Source: Pseudomonas tremae
GTDB taxonomy: Bacteria; Pseudomonadota; Gammaproteobacteria; Pseudomonadales; Pseudomonadaceae
Length of the DNA: 64,000 bases
Assembly: GCF_001401155.1 (NCBI RefSeq)
Contig: NZ_LJRO01000305.1
Coordinates: 62,001 to 126,000, forward strand
Reading direction: 5' to 3'
The notes below the pieces were generated by a model. It was not told where the DNA came from, did no database searches, and was given only the letters and a program-made list of their open reading frames with translations. Positions 47,290 through 61,937 of this stretch are shown here, piece by piece; position 1 is the stretch's first letter; each line of letters opens with the position of its first letter. Both the position numbers and the translations under genes were made by a program.

Positions 47290-48476
47290 GTGCTCCGCAA
47301 CAGATCACCGTTCTGGGGGCGACCGGCTCCATAGGGTTGAGCACGCTGGATGTCATTGCACGTCATCCGGCCCTTTATCAGGTGTTTGCGTTAACCGGTT
47401 TCAGTCGGCTGGCCGAGCTGCTTGCGTTGTGCATCAAGCACACGCCGCAATACGCAGTGGTGCCGGATCAGGTTGTCGCCCGCAAATTGCAGGATGACCT
47501 GGCTGCGGCCGGCCTCGATACCCGGGTGCTGGTCGGCGAAAGTGGCTTGTGTGAAGTAGCTGCGCACCCGCGGGTCGATGCAGTGATGGCTGCCATCGTC
47601 GGGGCCGCAGGGTTACGTCCTACGCTGGCTGCGGTGGAGGCGGGCAAGAAGGTGTTGCTCGCCAACAAGGAGGCGCTGGTCATGTCCGGCGCCTTGTTCA
47701 TGCAGGCTGTTCGCCAGAGCGGCGCTGTGCTGCTGCCTATCGACAGCGAGCACAACGCGATTTTTCAGTGCCTCCCCGTCGACTTTGCTCGCGGTCTGGG
47801 TGCTGTCGGTGTTCGACGTATCATGCTCACAGCGTCTGGCGGACCTTTTCGCGAGACCCCGCTTGAGCAGTTGCGAGATGTGACCCCGGCACAGGCTTGT
47901 GCCCACCCTGTGTGGTCGATGGGGCGCAAGATTTCCGTCGATTCGGCCACCATGATGAACAAGGGGCTGGAGCTGATCGAGGCTTGCTGGCTGTTCGATG
48001 CGCGCCCCGATCAGATCGAGGTTGTGATCCATCCCCAGAGCGTGATTCACTCGCTGGTCGATTACGTTGATGGCTCTGTGCTGGCTCAGTTGGGTAATCC
48101 CGACATGCGTACACCCATTGCCAATGCGCTCGCCTGGCCTGCACGTGTAGAATCTGGCGTTGCGCCGCTTGATCTGTTTCGCATCGGCCAGCTGGACTTT
48201 CAGGCCCCCGATGAAGGGCGTTTTCCTTGCCTCAGACTGGCGCGTCAGGCCGCCGAGGCGGGCGGCAGTGCGCCTGCCATGCTCAACGCGGTCAACGAAG
48301 TGGGGGTTGCGGCATTTCTTGACGGGCGTATCCGTTACCCGGAAATCGCCGGTATGATCGAGGATGTCCTGAATCAGGAGCCCGTCACGGCGGTCGAAGA
48401 GCTCGACGCGGTGTTTGCAGTGGATGCCAAGGCAAGACTGCTGGCGGGCCTATGGCTCGATCGAAGCGGGCAATGA
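47286..48476 (+). CDS. dxr: 1-deoxy-D-xylulose-5-phosphate reductoisomerase
   Basis: Second step of the MEP isoprenoid pathway, reducing DXP to MEP with NADPH; the target of fosmidomycin. 396 residues. NADPH loop [16 protein letters not shown], metal-binding [11 protein letters not shown], and [13 protein letters not shown] plus HPQSVIHS are intact. The start is GTG 47286, overlapping the cdsA stop (GTGA); the frame before it is cdsA coding sequence. Confidence 0.97.
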   Translation: MSAPQQITVLGATGSIGLSTLDVIARHPALYQVFALTGFSRLAELLALCIKHTPQYAVVPDQVVARKLQDDLAAAGLDTRVLVGESGLCEVAAHPRVDAVMAAIVGAAGLRPTLAAVEAGKKVLLANKEALVMSGALFMQAVRQSGAVLLPIDSEHNAIFQCLPVDFARGLGAVGVRRIMLTASGGPFRETPLEQLRDVTPAQACAHPVWSMGRKISVDSATMMNKGLELIEACWLFDARPDQIEVVIHPQSVIHSLVDYVDGSVLAQLGNPDMRTPIANALAWPARVESGVAPLDLFRIGQLDFQAPDEGRFPCLRLARQAAEAGGSAPAMLNAVNEVGVAAFLDGRIRYPEIAGMIEDVLNQEPVTAVEELDAVFAVDAKARLLAGLWLDRSGQ

Positions 48477-48567
48477 ACGCAAGGGTTGATGTGGTGCGTC
48501 AAAGGCGGGCCTCGAGGTCTGCGATGATTAACACACCGACCGATCAGTCGGTACCCGGAGAAGCCTG

Positions 48568-49920
48568 ATGAGTGCTTTATATATGATTCTCGGCACCCTT
48601 ATTGCCTTGGGCGTGCTGGTGACATTTCACGAATTCGGCCACTTCTGGGTGGCTCGGCGCTGTGGCGTCAAGGTACTGCGTTTTTCTGTAGGTTTCGGCA
48701 CGCCGCTGCTGCGCTGGCACGACCGCCAAGGGACCGAGTACGTCGTTGCTGCGATTCCTCTGGGTGGCTACGTAAAGATGCTCGACGAGCGCGAAGGCAA
48801 TGTTCCGCCCGAGCTGGCCGATCAGTCCTTCAACCGCAAGACGGTAGGGCAGCGCATTGCGATTGTGATCGCCGGCCCGACGGCTAACTTCCTTCTGGCC
48901 ATCGCCTTTTTCTGGGTTCTGGCGATGATGGGTAGCGAGCAGGTGCGCCCGGTCATTGGCGCAGTCGAGTCTGGAAGCATCGCTCAACAGGCCGGCCTGA
49001 CCGCCGGGCAGGAAATCGTCGCTGTGGATGGTGAGCCAACCTCAGGCTGGGCTGGCGTCAATCTGCAATTGGTCCGCCGCCTGGGTGAGAGCGGCACCAT
49101 AGCCATGAAAGTCAGGGATCAGGGCTCGACGGTCGATACCTCTCGCGAGCTGGTATTGAATGACTGGCTCAGAGGCGCAGAAGAGCCTGATCCGATCAAG
49201 TCGCTGGGTATTCGCCCATGGCGTCCGGCCTTGCTGCCGATCCTGGCAGAAATCGACCCGAAAGGTCCGGCGCAGAGTGCAGGTCTCAAAACCGGCGATC
49301 GGCTGATTTCGATGGACGGTCAGCCGCTCAGTGAGTGGCAACAGGTTGTCGACCGGGTGCGTGAGCGCCCCGAGGCGAAAGTATCGCTGCGTATAGAGCG
49401 TGACGGTGCACAAATTGACGTTCCGGTGACTCTTGCCGCCAAAGGCGAAGGCAAATCGGCCACCGGCTATCTGGGTGCGGGTGTAAAAGCTGTCGATTGG
49501 CCACCGGAAATGCTGCGTGAGGTCAGCTACGGTCCTTTCGCCGCCATGGCCGAGGGTGTAAAGCGCACCTGGAGCATGAGTGTGCTGACTCTGGACTCGC
49601 TCAAGAAAATGTTGTTCGGCGAGCTCTCGGTAAAAAACTTGAGTGGACCGATAACCATTGCTAAAGTGGCGGGCGCTTCGGCCCAGTCGGGCATCGGAGA
49701 TTTTCTGAACTTCCTCGCTTATCTGAGTATTAGCCTGGGGGTTCTGAATCTGCTGCCCATTCCCGTCCTGGACGGGGGGCATTTGCTGTTTTATCTGATC
49801 GAGTGGGCGCGTGGTCGTCCCCTTTCGGAAAAGGTTCAAGGTTGGGGGGCGCAGATCGGTATCAGTCTGGTAGTGGGCGTAATGTTGCTCGCGCTGGTCA
49901 ACGATCTGGGCCGACTGTAA
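48568..49920 (+). CDS. rseP: RseP (MucP), site-2 zinc protease
   Basis: Inner-membrane intramembrane protease that cleaves the anti-sigma factor (MucA/RseA type) in the envelope stress response. 450 residues: HEFGH zinc site in the first helix (H21, E22, H25), two PDZ domains (about 115-200 and 210-305), and the C-terminal LPIPVLDGGH with the third zinc ligand Asp. ATG 48568 has CGGAGAAG upstream. The 91-bp gap after dxr holds a short inverted repeat (CCGAC/GTCGG). Confidence 0.97.
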   Translation: MSALYMILGTLIALGVLVTFHEFGHFWVARRCGVKVLRFSVGFGTPLLRWHDRQGTEYVVAAIPLGGYVKMLDEREGNVPPELADQSFNRKTVGQRIAIVIAGPTANFLLAIAFFWVLAMMGSEQVRPVIGAVESGSIAQQAGLTAGQEIVAVDGEPTSGWAGVNLQLVRRLGESGTIAMKVRDQGSTVDTSRELVLNDWLRGAEEPDPIKSLGIRPWRPALLPILAEIDPKGPAQSAGLKTGDRLISMDGQPLSEWQQVVDRVRERPEAKVSLRIERDGAQIDVPVTLAAKGEGKSATGYLGAGVKAVDWPPEMLREVSYGPFAAMAEGVKRTWSMSVLTLDSLKKMLFGELSVKNLSGPITIAKVAGASAQSGIGDFLNFLAYLSISLGVLNLLPIPVLDGGHLLFYLIEWARGRPLSEKVQGWGAQIGISLVVGVMLLALVNDLGRL

Positions 49921-49940
49921 AGCGTTGCCGAGTTGCGAAT

Positions 49941-49967
49941 CTGCCGCATTTTGCGGCAGTTTGTTTA
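49941..49967 (+). terminator. Terminator/attenuator between rseP and bamA
   Basis: An 8-bp perfect stem CTGCCGCA/TGCGGCAG with a 3-base loop and TTTGTTTATT after it, 20 bp past the rseP stop and 28 bp before the bamA ATG. Given the conserved operon order it may attenuate rather than fully stop. Confidence 0.75.
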
Positions 49968-49994
49968 TTGCCAGTTGGAATAAGAAAGGACTTC

Positions 49995-52382
49995 ATGAAA
50001 CGTCTGCTGCTAACTGCGGTTCTTTCCGCACTGATGATCGCTGAAGTTCACGCCGAGTCCTTCACCATCTCCGATATCCGTGTCAACGGCCTGCAGCGGG
50101 TATCCGCCGGCAGTGTCTTTGGCGCGTTGCCGCTGAATGTAGGCGAGCAGGCGGATGACGGTCGCTTGGTGGAGGCTACCCGTTCGTTGTTCAAAACCGG
50201 TTTCTTTCAAGATATCCAGCTGGGTCGCGATGGCAACGTACTCGTCATCAGCGTCGTCGAGCGCCCGTCCGTTGCGAGCATCGAAATTGAAGGTAACAAG
50301 GCCATCTCCACCGAAGACTTGATGAAGGGGCTGAAACAGTCCGGTCTGGCCGAAGGTGAGATTTTCCAGCGTGCAACCCTCGAGGGTGTGCGTAACGAGC
50401 TGCAACGTCAGTACGTTGCCCAGGGTCGTTACTCCGCCGAGGTTGACGCCGAGGTTGTTCCTCAGCCGCGTAACCGCGTGGGCCTGAAGATCAACATCAA
50501 TGAAGGTACGGTTGCGTCGATCCAGCACATCAACGTGGTGGGTAACACGGTTTTCTCCGACGAAGACCTGACCGACCTGTTCGAACTCAAGACCAGCAAC
50601 TGGCTGTCGTTCTTCAAGAACGATGACAAGTACGCTCGTGAAAAACTCTCGGGCGACCTTGAGCGTCTGCGTTCGTACTACCTTGACCGCGGCTATATCA
50701 ACATGGATATCGCCTCGACCCAGGTTTCGATCACGCCTGACAAGAAGAACGTGTACATCACGGTCAACATCAACGAAGGCGAGAAGTACAGCGTCAAGTC
50801 GGTCAAGCTGAGCGGCGACCTGAAGGTGCCAGAAGATCAGGTCAAGTCCCTGCTGCTGGTTCAGCCTGGTCAGGTGTTCTCGCGCAAGGTCATGACCACG
50901 ACGTCCGAGCTGATAACCCGTCGTCTGGGTAACGAAGGCTACACCTTCGCCAACGTCAACGGCGTGCCGACCCCGAACAACGAAGATCACACAGTCGATA
51001 TCACCTTTGTGGTCGATCCCGGCAAGCGTGCCTACGTCAACCGCATCAACTACCGCGGCAACACCAAGTCGGAAGACGAAGTGCTGCGTCGCGAAATGCG
51101 TCAGATGGAAGGCGGCTGGGCTTCAACCTACCTGATCGACCAGTCCAAGACCCGTCTGGATCGTCTGGGCTTCTTCAAGGAAGTCAACGTCGAGACGCCG
51201 CCAGTTCCGGGCACCGACGATCAGGTGGACGTCAACTACGCTGTTGAAGAACAGGCGTCCGGCTCCATCACCGCCAGCGTCGGCTTCGCGCAAAGCGCAG
51301 GTTTGATCCTGGGTGGTTCGATCAGCCAGAACAACTTCTTGGGTACGGGCAACAAGGTCAGCATCGGCCTGACCCGCAGTGAATACCAGAGCCGTTACAA
51401 CTTCAGCTACGTCGATCCGTACTACACGCCGGACGGTGTCAGCCTGGGCTACAACGCCTTTTACCGCACCACCAACTACGACGACCTCGACGTTGATGTT
51501 GCAAGCTATGCAGTAGACAGCCTGGGTGCCGGTATCAACCTCGGTTACCCGATTAGCGAGACGTCGCGTCTGACTTACGGCCTGACGGTCCAGCAGGACG
51601 AGATCAAGACCGGCAAGTACACCGTTGACGAGATTTTTGATTTCGTTCAGAAGGAAGGCGACAAGTACCTGAACTTCAAGGGTTCGGTCGGCTGGTCCGA
51701 GTCGACGCTGAACAAAGGCGTTCTGGCAACCCGTGGTCATTCGCAAAGCCTGGTGTTCGAATCCACCTTGCCGGGCAGTGACCTGTCGTTCTTCAAGCTC
51801 GATTATCGTGCGCAGTACTTCCACCCGATCACCGACAATTACACCCTGCGTCTGCACACCGAGCTGGGTTACGGCGACGGTTACGGTTCGACCTCGGGTC
51901 TGCCGTTCTACGAGAACTACTATGCAGGCGGCTTCAACTCGGTTCGTGGCTTCAAGGACAGCACGCTCGGTCCGCGTAGCACGCCGAGTCGTGGTGCGTC
52001 GGTAACCGGAAATCAAGGTACTCTCGCCGATCCGGATCAGGATCCACTGCCGTTCGGTGGTAATGCCCTGGTTCAGGGTGGCGTAGAAGTCATGTTCCCG
52101 CTGCCATTCGTCAAGGATCAGCGCTCGCTGCGTACCTCTGTGTTCTGGGACGTCGGCAACGTGTTCAATACCAAGTGCGATTCCAGCAAGACATCTGCAA
52201 GCGGCAAGAAAGTCGAGTGCAACGACATCGACCTGTCCGGTATGGCCAGCTCTGTGGGTATCGGTGTTACCTGGATCACAGCTCTCGGTCCTCTGAGCTT
52301 CGCCCTGGCGATGCCGATCAAGAAGCCGGACGACGAAGCCGAAACTCAGGTTTTCCAATTCTCCCTGGGTCAGACTTTCTAA
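49995..52382 (+). CDS. bamA: BamA, outer-membrane protein assembly factor
   Basis: Central subunit of the BAM complex (Omp85; Opr86 in P. aeruginosa) that inserts beta-barrel proteins. 795 residues: signal peptide ending in VHA, five POTRA domains (about 24-420, beginning FTISDIRVNGLQRVSAG), and a 16-strand C-terminal barrel ending FQFSLGQTF, with the conserved VRGF loop (SVRGFKDS). ATG 49995 has AAGGA upstream; the longer open frame from 49803 overlaps rseP. Essential gene, intact. Confidence 0.97.
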   Translation: MKRLLLTAVLSALMIAEVHAESFTISDIRVNGLQRVSAGSVFGALPLNVGEQADDGRLVEATRSLFKTGFFQDIQLGRDGNVLVISVVERPSVASIEIEGNKAISTEDLMKGLKQSGLAEGEIFQRATLEGVRNELQRQYVAQGRYSAEVDAEVVPQPRNRVGLKININEGTVASIQHINVVGNTVFSDEDLTDLFELKTSNWLSFFKNDDKYAREKLSGDLERLRSYYLDRGYINMDIASTQVSITPDKKNVYITVNINEGEKYSVKSVKLSGDLKVPEDQVKSLLLVQPGQVFSRKVMTTTSELITRRLGNEGYTFANVNGVPTPNNEDHTVDITFVVDPGKRAYVNRINYRGNTKSEDEVLRREMRQMEGGWASTYLIDQSKTRLDRLGFFKEVNVETPPVPGTDDQVDVNYAVEEQASGSITASVGFAQSAGLILGGSISQNNFLGTGNKVSIGLTRSEYQSRYNFSYVDPYYTPDGVSLGYNAFYRTTNYDDLDVDVASYAVDSLGAGINLGYPISETSRLTYGLTVQQDEIKTGKYTVDEIFDFVQKEGDKYLNFKGSVGWSESTLNKGVLATRGHSQSLVFESTLPGSDLSFFKLDYRAQYFHPITDNYTLRLHTELGYGDGYGSTSGLPFYENYYAGGFNSVRGFKDSTLGPRSTPSRGASVTGNQGTLADPDQDPLPFGGNALVQGGVEVMFPLPFVKDQRSLRTSVFWDVGNVFNTKCDSSKTSASGKKVECNDIDLSGMASSVGIGVTWITALGPLSFALAMPIKKPDDEAETQVFQFSLGQTF

Positions 52383-52427
52383 GCGTCTGATCTTTGATAA
52401 CGCAACGAATTTTGTAGGAGTTGTATT

Positions 52428-52931
52428 GTGCGTAAGTTGACTCAATTGGTAATGCTGGCCACCGTATTGGTCGCCAGCCCTGCATTTGCTGACATGAAGA
52501 TCGCGGTACTGAACTATCAGATGGCCCTGCTGGAATCCGACGCTGCCAAGCGTTACGCCGTAGACGCCGAGAAGAAGTTCGGCCCGCAACTGACCAAGCT
52601 GAAAAGCCTGGAAAGCAGCGCCAAAGGTATTCAGGATCGTCTGGTCAGCGGTGGCGACAAGATGGCTCAGCCTGAGCGTGAGCGTCTGGAGCTTGAATTC
52701 AAGCAAAAGGCCCGTGATTTCCAGTTCCAGTCCAAAGAGCTGAACGAAGCTAAAGCTGTTGCTGACCGTGAAATGCTCAAGCAGTTGAAGCCTAAGCTGG
52801 ATCAGGCAGTTGAAGAAGTGATCAAGAAAGGCGGCTTCGACCTGGTATTCGAGCGCGGTGCCGTGATTGACGTCAAGCCTCAGTATGACGTGACTCGCCA
52901 AGTCATCGAGCGCATGAACCAGCTGAAGTAA
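52428..52931 (+). CDS. skp: Skp/OmpH periplasmic chaperone
   Basis: Trimeric chaperone that carries unfolded outer-membrane proteins to BamA. 167 residues with signal peptide ending in PAFA, then [19 protein letters not shown] and long helical arms rich in Lys/Glu/Gln (about 45-130). Start is GTG 52428 with TAGGAG upstream. Its place between bamA and lpxD is the conserved order (hlpA in P. aeruginosa). Confidence 0.93.
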   Translation: MRKLTQLVMLATVLVASPAFADMKIAVLNYQMALLESDAAKRYAVDAEKKFGPQLTKLKSLESSAKGIQDRLVSGGDKMAQPERERLELEFKQKARDFQFQSKELNEAKAVADREMLKQLKPKLDQAVEEVIKKGGFDLVFERGAVIDVKPQYDVTRQVIERMNQLK

Positions 52932-52933
52932 CC

Positions 52934-53989
52934 ATGAGCATAACCATCAAGCTCGGCCAGTTGGCCGAGTTCCTTGGTGCCACGTTACGTGGCGACAAGG
53001 ATATCGAAATCACCGGGCTGGCCACTTTGCAAGAGGCCGGCCCTGGTCAAGTCAGTTTCCTGGCAAATCCCAAGTATCGTAAATTGCTGGTCGATACCCA
53101 AGCTTCTGCCGTGCTGCTCAAGCCCGCAGACGCCGACGGTTACACCGGTAATGCGCTGGTGGTTCCTGATACTTACCTGGCCTACGCGCGCATTTCGCAT
53201 TTTTTCGATCCCAAGCCTAAAAGTAGCGCAGGCGTTCATCCGACGGCTGTGATTGCCGCAGATGCACTGATTGATCCTGCTGCCAGTATTGGCGCTTTTG
53301 CTGTGATCGAGAGCGGTGTGCGTATTGCAGCAGGTGTAAGCATCGGTGCTCACTGCTTCATCGGCGCTCGCTGCGAGATCGGTGAGGGCGGCTGGCTGGC
53401 CCCGCGGGTAACGCTTTATCACGATGTGCGCATTGGCAAGCGCGTCGTCATTCAGTCGGGTGCCGTGCTGGGTGGCGAAGGCTTTGGCTTTGCCAAGGAC
53501 AAAGGTATCTACCACAAGGTTGCACAGATCGGTGGCGTCACCCTCGGTGATGACGTCGAGGTTGGCGTCAATACGGCAATCGATCGGGGTGCGCTGGCTG
53601 ATACGCGAATTGGCAATGGCGTCAAACTGGATAACCAGATTCAGATTGCCCACAACGTACAGGTCGGCGACCACACGGCAATGGCTGCGTGTGTCGGTAT
53701 CTCTGGAAGCACCAAAATCGGCAAGCATTGCATGCTGGCTGGTGGTGTCGGCCTGGTAGGGCATATAGATATTTGCGATGGCGTTTACATCACGGGTATG
53801 ACCATGGTCACGCATTCCATCACCGAGCCGGGTTCCTACTCGTCGGGTACGGCAATGCAGCCAGCCGCCGAGTGGCGTAAGAGCGCAGCACGTTTGCGCA
53901 AGATCGATGACATGGCGCGACGTCTGCAAAAGCTTGAAAAGGCCTTGGAGACGGTGACCTGCGCCGATAATCGCTCATCTGATGGCTGA
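52934..53989 (+). CDS. lpxD: LpxD, UDP-3-O-acylglucosamine N-acyltransferase
   Basis: Third step of lipid A synthesis, adding an acyl chain from acyl-ACP. 351 residues: N-terminal UDP-binding domain ([20 protein letters not shown]), a long left-handed beta-helix of hexapeptide repeats ([15 protein letters not shown] ...) containing catalytic His in [11 protein letters not shown], and a C-terminal helix. ATG lies two bases after the skp stop. Confidence 0.97.
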   Translation: MSITIKLGQLAEFLGATLRGDKDIEITGLATLQEAGPGQVSFLANPKYRKLLVDTQASAVLLKPADADGYTGNALVVPDTYLAYARISHFFDPKPKSSAGVHPTAVIAADALIDPAASIGAFAVIESGVRIAAGVSIGAHCFIGARCEIGEGGWLAPRVTLYHDVRIGKRVVIQSGAVLGGEGFGFAKDKGIYHKVAQIGGVTLGDDVEVGVNTAIDRGALADTRIGNGVKLDNQIQIAHNVQVGDHTAMAACVGISGSTKIGKHCMLAGGVGLVGHIDICDGVYITGMTMVTHSITEPGSYSSGTAMQPAAEWRKSAARLRKIDDMARRLQKLEKALETVTCADNRSSDG

Positions 53990-54098
53990 TACCTTTTTAA
54001 TATCAAGCGTGCACAGTCGATAAACTGCCTCCTTGATGTAGAGGGGTGCTGCGCAGTCGCGACGCACTCCTAATCTTTACTACAGGCTTCCCCTCGAA

Positions 54099-54539
54099 AT
54101 GATGGACATCAAAGAAATTCGCGAATACCTGCCTCATCGTTACCCGTTCCTGCTGGTGGATCGTGTGACCGAGCTGGATATCGAGAACAAGAACATTCGC
54201 GCCTACAAGAATGTCAGTGTCAACGAGCCTTTTTTCAACGGTCATTTCCCCGAGCATCCAATCATGCCGGGCGTTTTGATCATCGAAGCGATGGCACAGG
54301 CTGCCGGCATCCTCGCGTTCAAGATGCTCGACTCCAAGCCTTCTGACGGCACGCTCTATTATTTCGTGGGTTCGGACAAGTTGCGTTTCCGCCAGCCGGT
54401 TCTGCCGGGCGACCAACTGGTGCTCGAGGCGAAGTTCCTGAGCAGCAAACGCCAGATCTGGAAGTTTGAATGCAAGGCCACGGTTGACGGCAAGGCGGTA
54501 TGCTCTGCCGAAATCATCTGTGCGGAACGTAAACTATGA
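54099..54539 (+). CDS. fabZ: FabZ, 3-hydroxyacyl-ACP dehydratase
   Basis: Dehydrates 3-hydroxyacyl-ACP in fatty-acid elongation, competing with LpxA for hydroxyacyl-ACP. 146 residues, hot-dog fold: [14 protein letters not shown], and catalytic His and Glu in [22 protein letters not shown]. Start ATG 54099 (a second ATG follows at once). Ends in ATGA overlap with lpxA. The 109-bp gap before it contains an imperfect hairpin GGGGTGC/GCACTCC. Confidence 0.97.
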   Translation: MMDIKEIREYLPHRYPFLLVDRVTELDIENKNIRAYKNVSVNEPFFNGHFPEHPIMPGVLIIEAMAQAAGILAFKMLDSKPSDGTLYYFVGSDKLRFRQPVLPGDQLVLEAKFLSSKRQIWKFECKATVDGKAVCSAEIICAERKL

Positions 54540-55312
54540 GTTTGATTGACTCTCGCGCAATCATCGATCCGACGGCCGTACTGGCCGACAACGTTGAGGT
54601 CGGCCCTTGGTCGATCATCGGAGCCGGTGTGGAAATTGGCGAGGGTACAGTCGTCGGTCCTCATGTTGTCCTCAAGGGGCCAACGAAGATCGGCAAGCAC
54701 AACCGCATCTACCAGTTTTCATCGGTGGGTGAGGACACGCCCGATCTGAAGTACAAGGGCGAGGAAACACGCCTGGTCATCGGCGATCACAATGTGATTC
54801 GCGAAGGTGTGACCATTCACCGCGGTACCGTTCAGGACCGTGCTGAAACCACACTGGGTGACCACAATCTGATCATGGCCTATGCGCACATCGGTCATGA
54901 CAGCGTAATCGGCAACCACGTTATCCTGGTCAACAACACGGCGCTGGCAGGCCATGTTCATGTCGACGACTGGGCGATTCTTTCCGGCTTCACGCTCGTG
55001 CACCAGTTTTGCCACATCGGCGCGCACAGCTTTTCCGGTATGGGCACTGCCATCGGCAAGGACGTTCCGGCGTTCGTGACGGTTTTCGGCAACCCGGCCG
55101 AAGCGCGCAGCATGAACTTCGAGGGTATGCGTCGTCGCGGTTTCTCCGAAGAAGCCATACATGCGTTGCGCAGGGCCTACAAGACGGTTTACCGCCAGGG
55201 GCTGACGATCGGTCAGGCACTGGACGAACTGGCCGCGCCCGCAGCTCAGTTTCCCGAAGTGGCTGTGTTTCTGCAGTCGATCCAGACGTCGACTCGCGGC
55301 ATCATTCGCTAA
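54536..55312 (+). CDS. lpxA: LpxA, UDP-GlcNAc acyltransferase
   Basis: First lipid A step: transfers 3-hydroxyacyl from ACP to UDP-GlcNAc. 258 residues, left-handed beta-helix of hexapeptides; catalytic His in [12 protein letters not shown] and substrate segment [16 protein letters not shown]-terminal helical domain with [14 protein letters not shown]. Overlaps fabZ by 4 bp; lpxB starts three bases after its stop. Confidence 0.97.
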   Translation: MSLIDSRAIIDPTAVLADNVEVGPWSIIGAGVEIGEGTVVGPHVVLKGPTKIGKHNRIYQFSSVGEDTPDLKYKGEETRLVIGDHNVIREGVTIHRGTVQDRAETTLGDHNLIMAYAHIGHDSVIGNHVILVNNTALAGHVHVDDWAILSGFTLVHQFCHIGAHSFSGMGTAIGKDVPAFVTVFGNPAEARSMNFEGMRRRGFSEEAIHALRRAYKTVYRQGLTIGQALDELAAPAAQFPEVAVFLQSIQTSTRGIIR

Positions 55313-55314
55313 TC

Positions 55315-56457
55315 ATGACCAGCCCATTATGTGTCGCACTGGTCGCTGGCGAAGCTTCCGGCGATATCCTCGGATCAGGCCTGATGCGCGCCCTCAAGCT
55401 GCGCCATCCCGATATCCGGTTCATCGGTGTGGGCAGTCCGCTGATGGAAGCCGAAGGCATGCGGTCTTATTTTCCGATGGAACGCCTGTCGGTCATGGGG
55501 CTTGTAGAAGTGCTGGGCCGGCTGCGCGAGCTGCTGGCCCGCCGCAAGCTGCTGATCCAGACGCTCATCGATGAAAAACCGGATGTCTTTATTGGCATCG
55601 ACGCTCCCGATTTCACTCTCAATATCGAGCTTCAGCTACGCCGCGCGGGTATCAAGACGGTGCATTACGTCAGCCCTTCGGTCTGGGCCTGGCGTCAAAA
55701 ACGTGTGCTGAAGATTCGTGAAGGCTGCGATCTGATGCTCACTTTGCTGCCCTTCGAAGCCCGCTTTTACGAAGAGAAGGGTGTGCCGGTCCGGTTTGTC
55801 GGTCATCCGTTGGCCGACACTATTCCTCTCGAGTCCGATCGCGCTGCTGCTCGCGTCCAGGCGGGTTTGCCCGCCGAAGGCCCGGTTGTCGCATTGATGC
55901 CTGGCAGTCGGGGCGGCGAAGTGGGTCGTCTGGGTGGGCTGTTCTTCGATGCTGCCGAGCGCCTGCTGGCCAGCAAGCCCGGTTTACGGTTCGTGCTGCC
56001 GTGTGCCAGTCCACAGCGACGTGCCCAGGTTGAAGAGCTGTTGCGGGACCGTGACTTGCCCGTCACATTGCTCGACGGGCAGTCGCATGTTGCCTTGGCT
56101 GCCTGCAACGCGGTACTTATCGCCTCCGGTACTGCGACGCTTGAGGCCCTGTTGTACAAGCGGCCGATGGTCGTCGCCTATCGATTGGCGCCCCTGACAT
56201 TCTGGATCCTCAAGCGTCTGGTCAAAAGCCCTTACGTGTCGTTGCCGAATCTGCTGGCCCAGCGCTTGCTGGTGCCGGAGCTGCTTCAGGATGACGCAAC
56301 GCCTGAGGCGTTGGCCGACACGCTGTTGCCGCTGATCGAAGACGGTCACGCGCAGACTGAAGGTTTTGATGCCATTCACCGGACCTTGCGCCGCGATGCC
56401 TCCAACCAGGCTGCCGATGCAGTATTGAGTCTGCTCGGCCAGTCACCTTCATTGTGA
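55315..56457 (+). CDS. lpxB: LpxB, lipid A disaccharide synthase
   Basis: GT19 glycosyltransferase condensing UDP-diacylglucosamine and lipid X. 380 residues: [36 protein letters not shown] and [10 protein letters not shown], with [22 protein letters not shown] toward the C-terminus. ATG 55315 follows the lpxA stop; the frame upstream is lpxA shadow. It ends in a GTGA overlap region with a possible rnhB start. Confidence 0.96.
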   Translation: MTSPLCVALVAGEASGDILGSGLMRALKLRHPDIRFIGVGSPLMEAEGMRSYFPMERLSVMGLVEVLGRLRELLARRKLLIQTLIDEKPDVFIGIDAPDFTLNIELQLRRAGIKTVHYVSPSVWAWRQKRVLKIREGCDLMLTLLPFEARFYEEKGVPVRFVGHPLADTIPLESDRAAARVQAGLPAEGPVVALMPGSRGGEVGRLGGLFFDAAERLLASKPGLRFVLPCASPQRRAQVEELLRDRDLPVTLLDGQSHVALAACNAVLIASGTATLEALLYKRPMVVAYRLAPLTFWILKRLVKSPYVSLPNLLAQRLLVPELLQDDATPEALADTLLPLIEDGHAQTEGFDAIHRTLRRDASNQAADAVLSLLGQSPSL

Positions 56458-56468
56458 GTTCGCCAATC

Positions 56469-57122
56469 ATGCAAACAGGTCTGGATTTCACCCTCGTCGA
56501 GGATCTGGTCGCGGGCGTTGACGAAGTCGGCCGCGGGCCGCTGTGTGGTGCAGTGGTCACGGCTGCAGTTATTCTCGACCCTGCCAGACCCATTCTGGGG
56601 CTCAATGACTCGAAGAAGCTGACCGAAGCCCGGCGTGAAAAACTATTTGTCGAGATTCAGGAAAAAGCCCTGTGCTGGTTTATCGCCCGGGCTGAAGTCG
56701 AAGAAATCGATCAGCTGAACATTTTGCACGCCACGATGCTGGCCATGAAGCGCGCCGTCGAAGGGTTGAGCGTCACTCCAAAACTGGCGCTGATCGACGG
56801 CAATCGCTGTCCGCAGTTGTCTGTGCCCTCGGCGCCGGTGGTGAAGGGTGACTCCAAAGTCCCCGCCATCGCAGCCGCTTCGATTCTTGCCAAGGTCAGC
56901 CGGGATCGGGAAATGGCGGCACTTGAACTTGTCTATCCGGGTTATGGCATCGGCGGGCACAAGGGTTATCCTACTGCGGTGCATCTTGAGGCATTGGCCC
57001 GGCTCGGGCCGACGCCCATCCACCGACGTTCGTTCGGTCCGGTGCGTGCGGCCCATGAAGCGCGCGCGGCCATACTGCTTGGTGGCCCGCTTACGGTGCC
57101 GGTCGGTCTGTTACAGGACTGA
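56469..57122 (+). CDS. rnhB: Ribonuclease HII
   Basis: Removes ribonucleotides from RNA-DNA hybrids. 217 residues with the DEDD active site: [14 protein letters not shown] (Asp-Glu), the later Asp in ALIDGN, and the [17 protein letters not shown] helix. ATG 56469 ([16 protein letters not shown]) is preferred to GTG 56454, which overlaps the lpxB stop. A C-terminal tail of about 15 residues beyond the usual end is present. Confidence 0.95.
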   Translation: MQTGLDFTLVEDLVAGVDEVGRGPLCGAVVTAAVILDPARPILGLNDSKKLTEARREKLFVEIQEKALCWFIARAEVEEIDQLNILHATMLAMKRAVEGLSVTPKLALIDGNRCPQLSVPSAPVVKGDSKVPAIAAASILAKVSRDREMAALELVYPGYGIGGHKGYPTAVHLEALARLGPTPIHRRSFGPVRAAHEARAAILLGGPLTVPVGLLQD

Positions 57123-57188
57123 CGTTTCCTCCGGAGACCGCTACAATCCTGCCCTTCGTTTTTTGTATTTTCGCGTTATAGGATCACC

Positions 57189-60710
<3,522 letters not shown>

Positions 60711-60838
60711 ACGCCGCAGGCTCGACTTGCGCTCAACCCTGAATTTTAATTTCGACCTGACCGCGCCTGTTCCGAACAGGAAGGGCGCAGACGGATCAAC
60801 CGGCCGGCCTCTTGGCCGTCGACCCAAGACGGATGCCT

Positions 60839-61786
60839 ATGAACCCGAATTTCCTTGATTTCGAACAGCCTATCGCTGACTTGCAGGCCAAAATCGAAGA
60901 ACTGCGCTTGGTGGGTAACGACAACTCGCTGAACATCGGCGACGAGATCTCCCGGCTGCAAGACAAGAGCAAAACGCTTACTGAAAGCATCTTCGGTAAC
61001 CTCACCAGCTGGCAGATTGCGCGCATGGCGCGTCATCCGCGTCGTCCCTACACGCTGGACTACATCGAAAACATCTTTACCGAGTTCGATGAGCTGCATG
61101 GCGACCGTCACTTCTCCGATGACGCTGCGATCGTCGGCGGCATTGCCCGTCTGGACAATCAGCCGGTGATGGTCATCGGCCACCAGAAAGGTCGTGAAGT
61201 GCGCGAGAAAGTGCGCCGCAATTTCGGCATGCCGCGCCCTGAAGGCTACCGCAAGGCCTGCCGTCTGATGGAGATGGCAGAGCGCTTCAAAATGCCGATT
61301 CTGACCTTCATCGACACGCCGGGCGCCTACCCTGGTATCGACGCCGAAGAGCGCAATCAGAGCGAGGCTATTGCCTGGAACCTGCGCGTGATGGCCCGTC
61401 TTAAAACCCCGATCATTGCCACCGTCATCGGCGAGGGTGGTTCCGGCGGTGCGCTGGCCATTGGTGTCTGCGATCAGTTGAACATGCTCCAGTACTCGAC
61501 CTACGCGGTCATTTCGCCTGAAGGCTGTGCTTCGATTCTGTGGAAGACCGCCGAGAAGGCGCCGGACGCTGCCGAAGCAATGGGCATCACCGCAGATCGC
61601 CTGAAGGGTCTGGGTATTGTCGACAAGGTCATTCCTGAGCCACTGGGTGGCGCGCACCGTGATCCGGTGGCAGCAGCAGGCCTGATCCGTGAAGAATTGA
61701 GCAGCCAGCTGGCAATGCTCAAGGCGTTCGATAATGACGCGCTGCTGGCTCGCCGTTATGACCGATTGATGAGCTACGGCCTGTAA
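60839..61786 (+). CDS. accA: Acetyl-CoA carboxylase carboxyltransferase subunit alpha
   Basis: With AccD forms the carboxyltransferase that makes malonyl-CoA. 315 residues: [22 protein letters not shown] at the N-terminus, then [25 protein letters not shown] and [19 protein letters not shown] 60839 was chosen; the frame upstream is leader (128-bp gap after dnaE). Confidence 0.98.
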   Translation: MNPNFLDFEQPIADLQAKIEELRLVGNDNSLNIGDEISRLQDKSKTLTESIFGNLTSWQIARMARHPRRPYTLDYIENIFTEFDELHGDRHFSDDAAIVGGIARLDNQPVMVIGHQKGREVREKVRRNFGMPRPEGYRKACRLMEMAERFKMPILTFIDTPGAYPGIDAEERNQSEAIAWNLRVMARLKTPIIATVIGEGGSGGALAIGVCDQLNMLQYSTYAVISPEGCASILWKTAEKAPDAAEAMGITADRLKGLGIVDKVIPEPLGGAHRDPVAAAGLIREELSSQLAMLKAFDNDALLARRYDRLMSYGL

Positions 61787-61805
61787 GCTGCATCGCGTCG
61801 ATTGT

Positions 61806-61843
61806 TCCCACGCCTTGCGGGCTTCTGCCCAAAGGGCGTGGGA
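61806..61843. repeat. REP-like palindrome between accA and tilS
   Basis: Outer arms TCCCACGCC/GGCGTGGGA (9 bp) and inner arms GGGC/GCCC with a 4-base loop, 19 bp past the accA stop. The shape and the CCCACGC/GCGTGGG arms resemble Pseudomonas repetitive extragenic palindromes; it could also act as a terminator. A T run is absent. A single copy was noticed in this window. Confidence 0.55.
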
Positions 61844-61937
61844 GCGAACCGCGCGACGCTTCGTTTGTTCGCGAAAGGGCAGGTTTGAGCACTGAAACAG
61901 TCAGTGTGCGAATCAGCCAAACCGGTGAAAAACACCA

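Noticed and set aside
51123..52901. 592-codon open frame opposite bamA and skp
   Set aside because: Antisense shadow; bamA and skp are certain.
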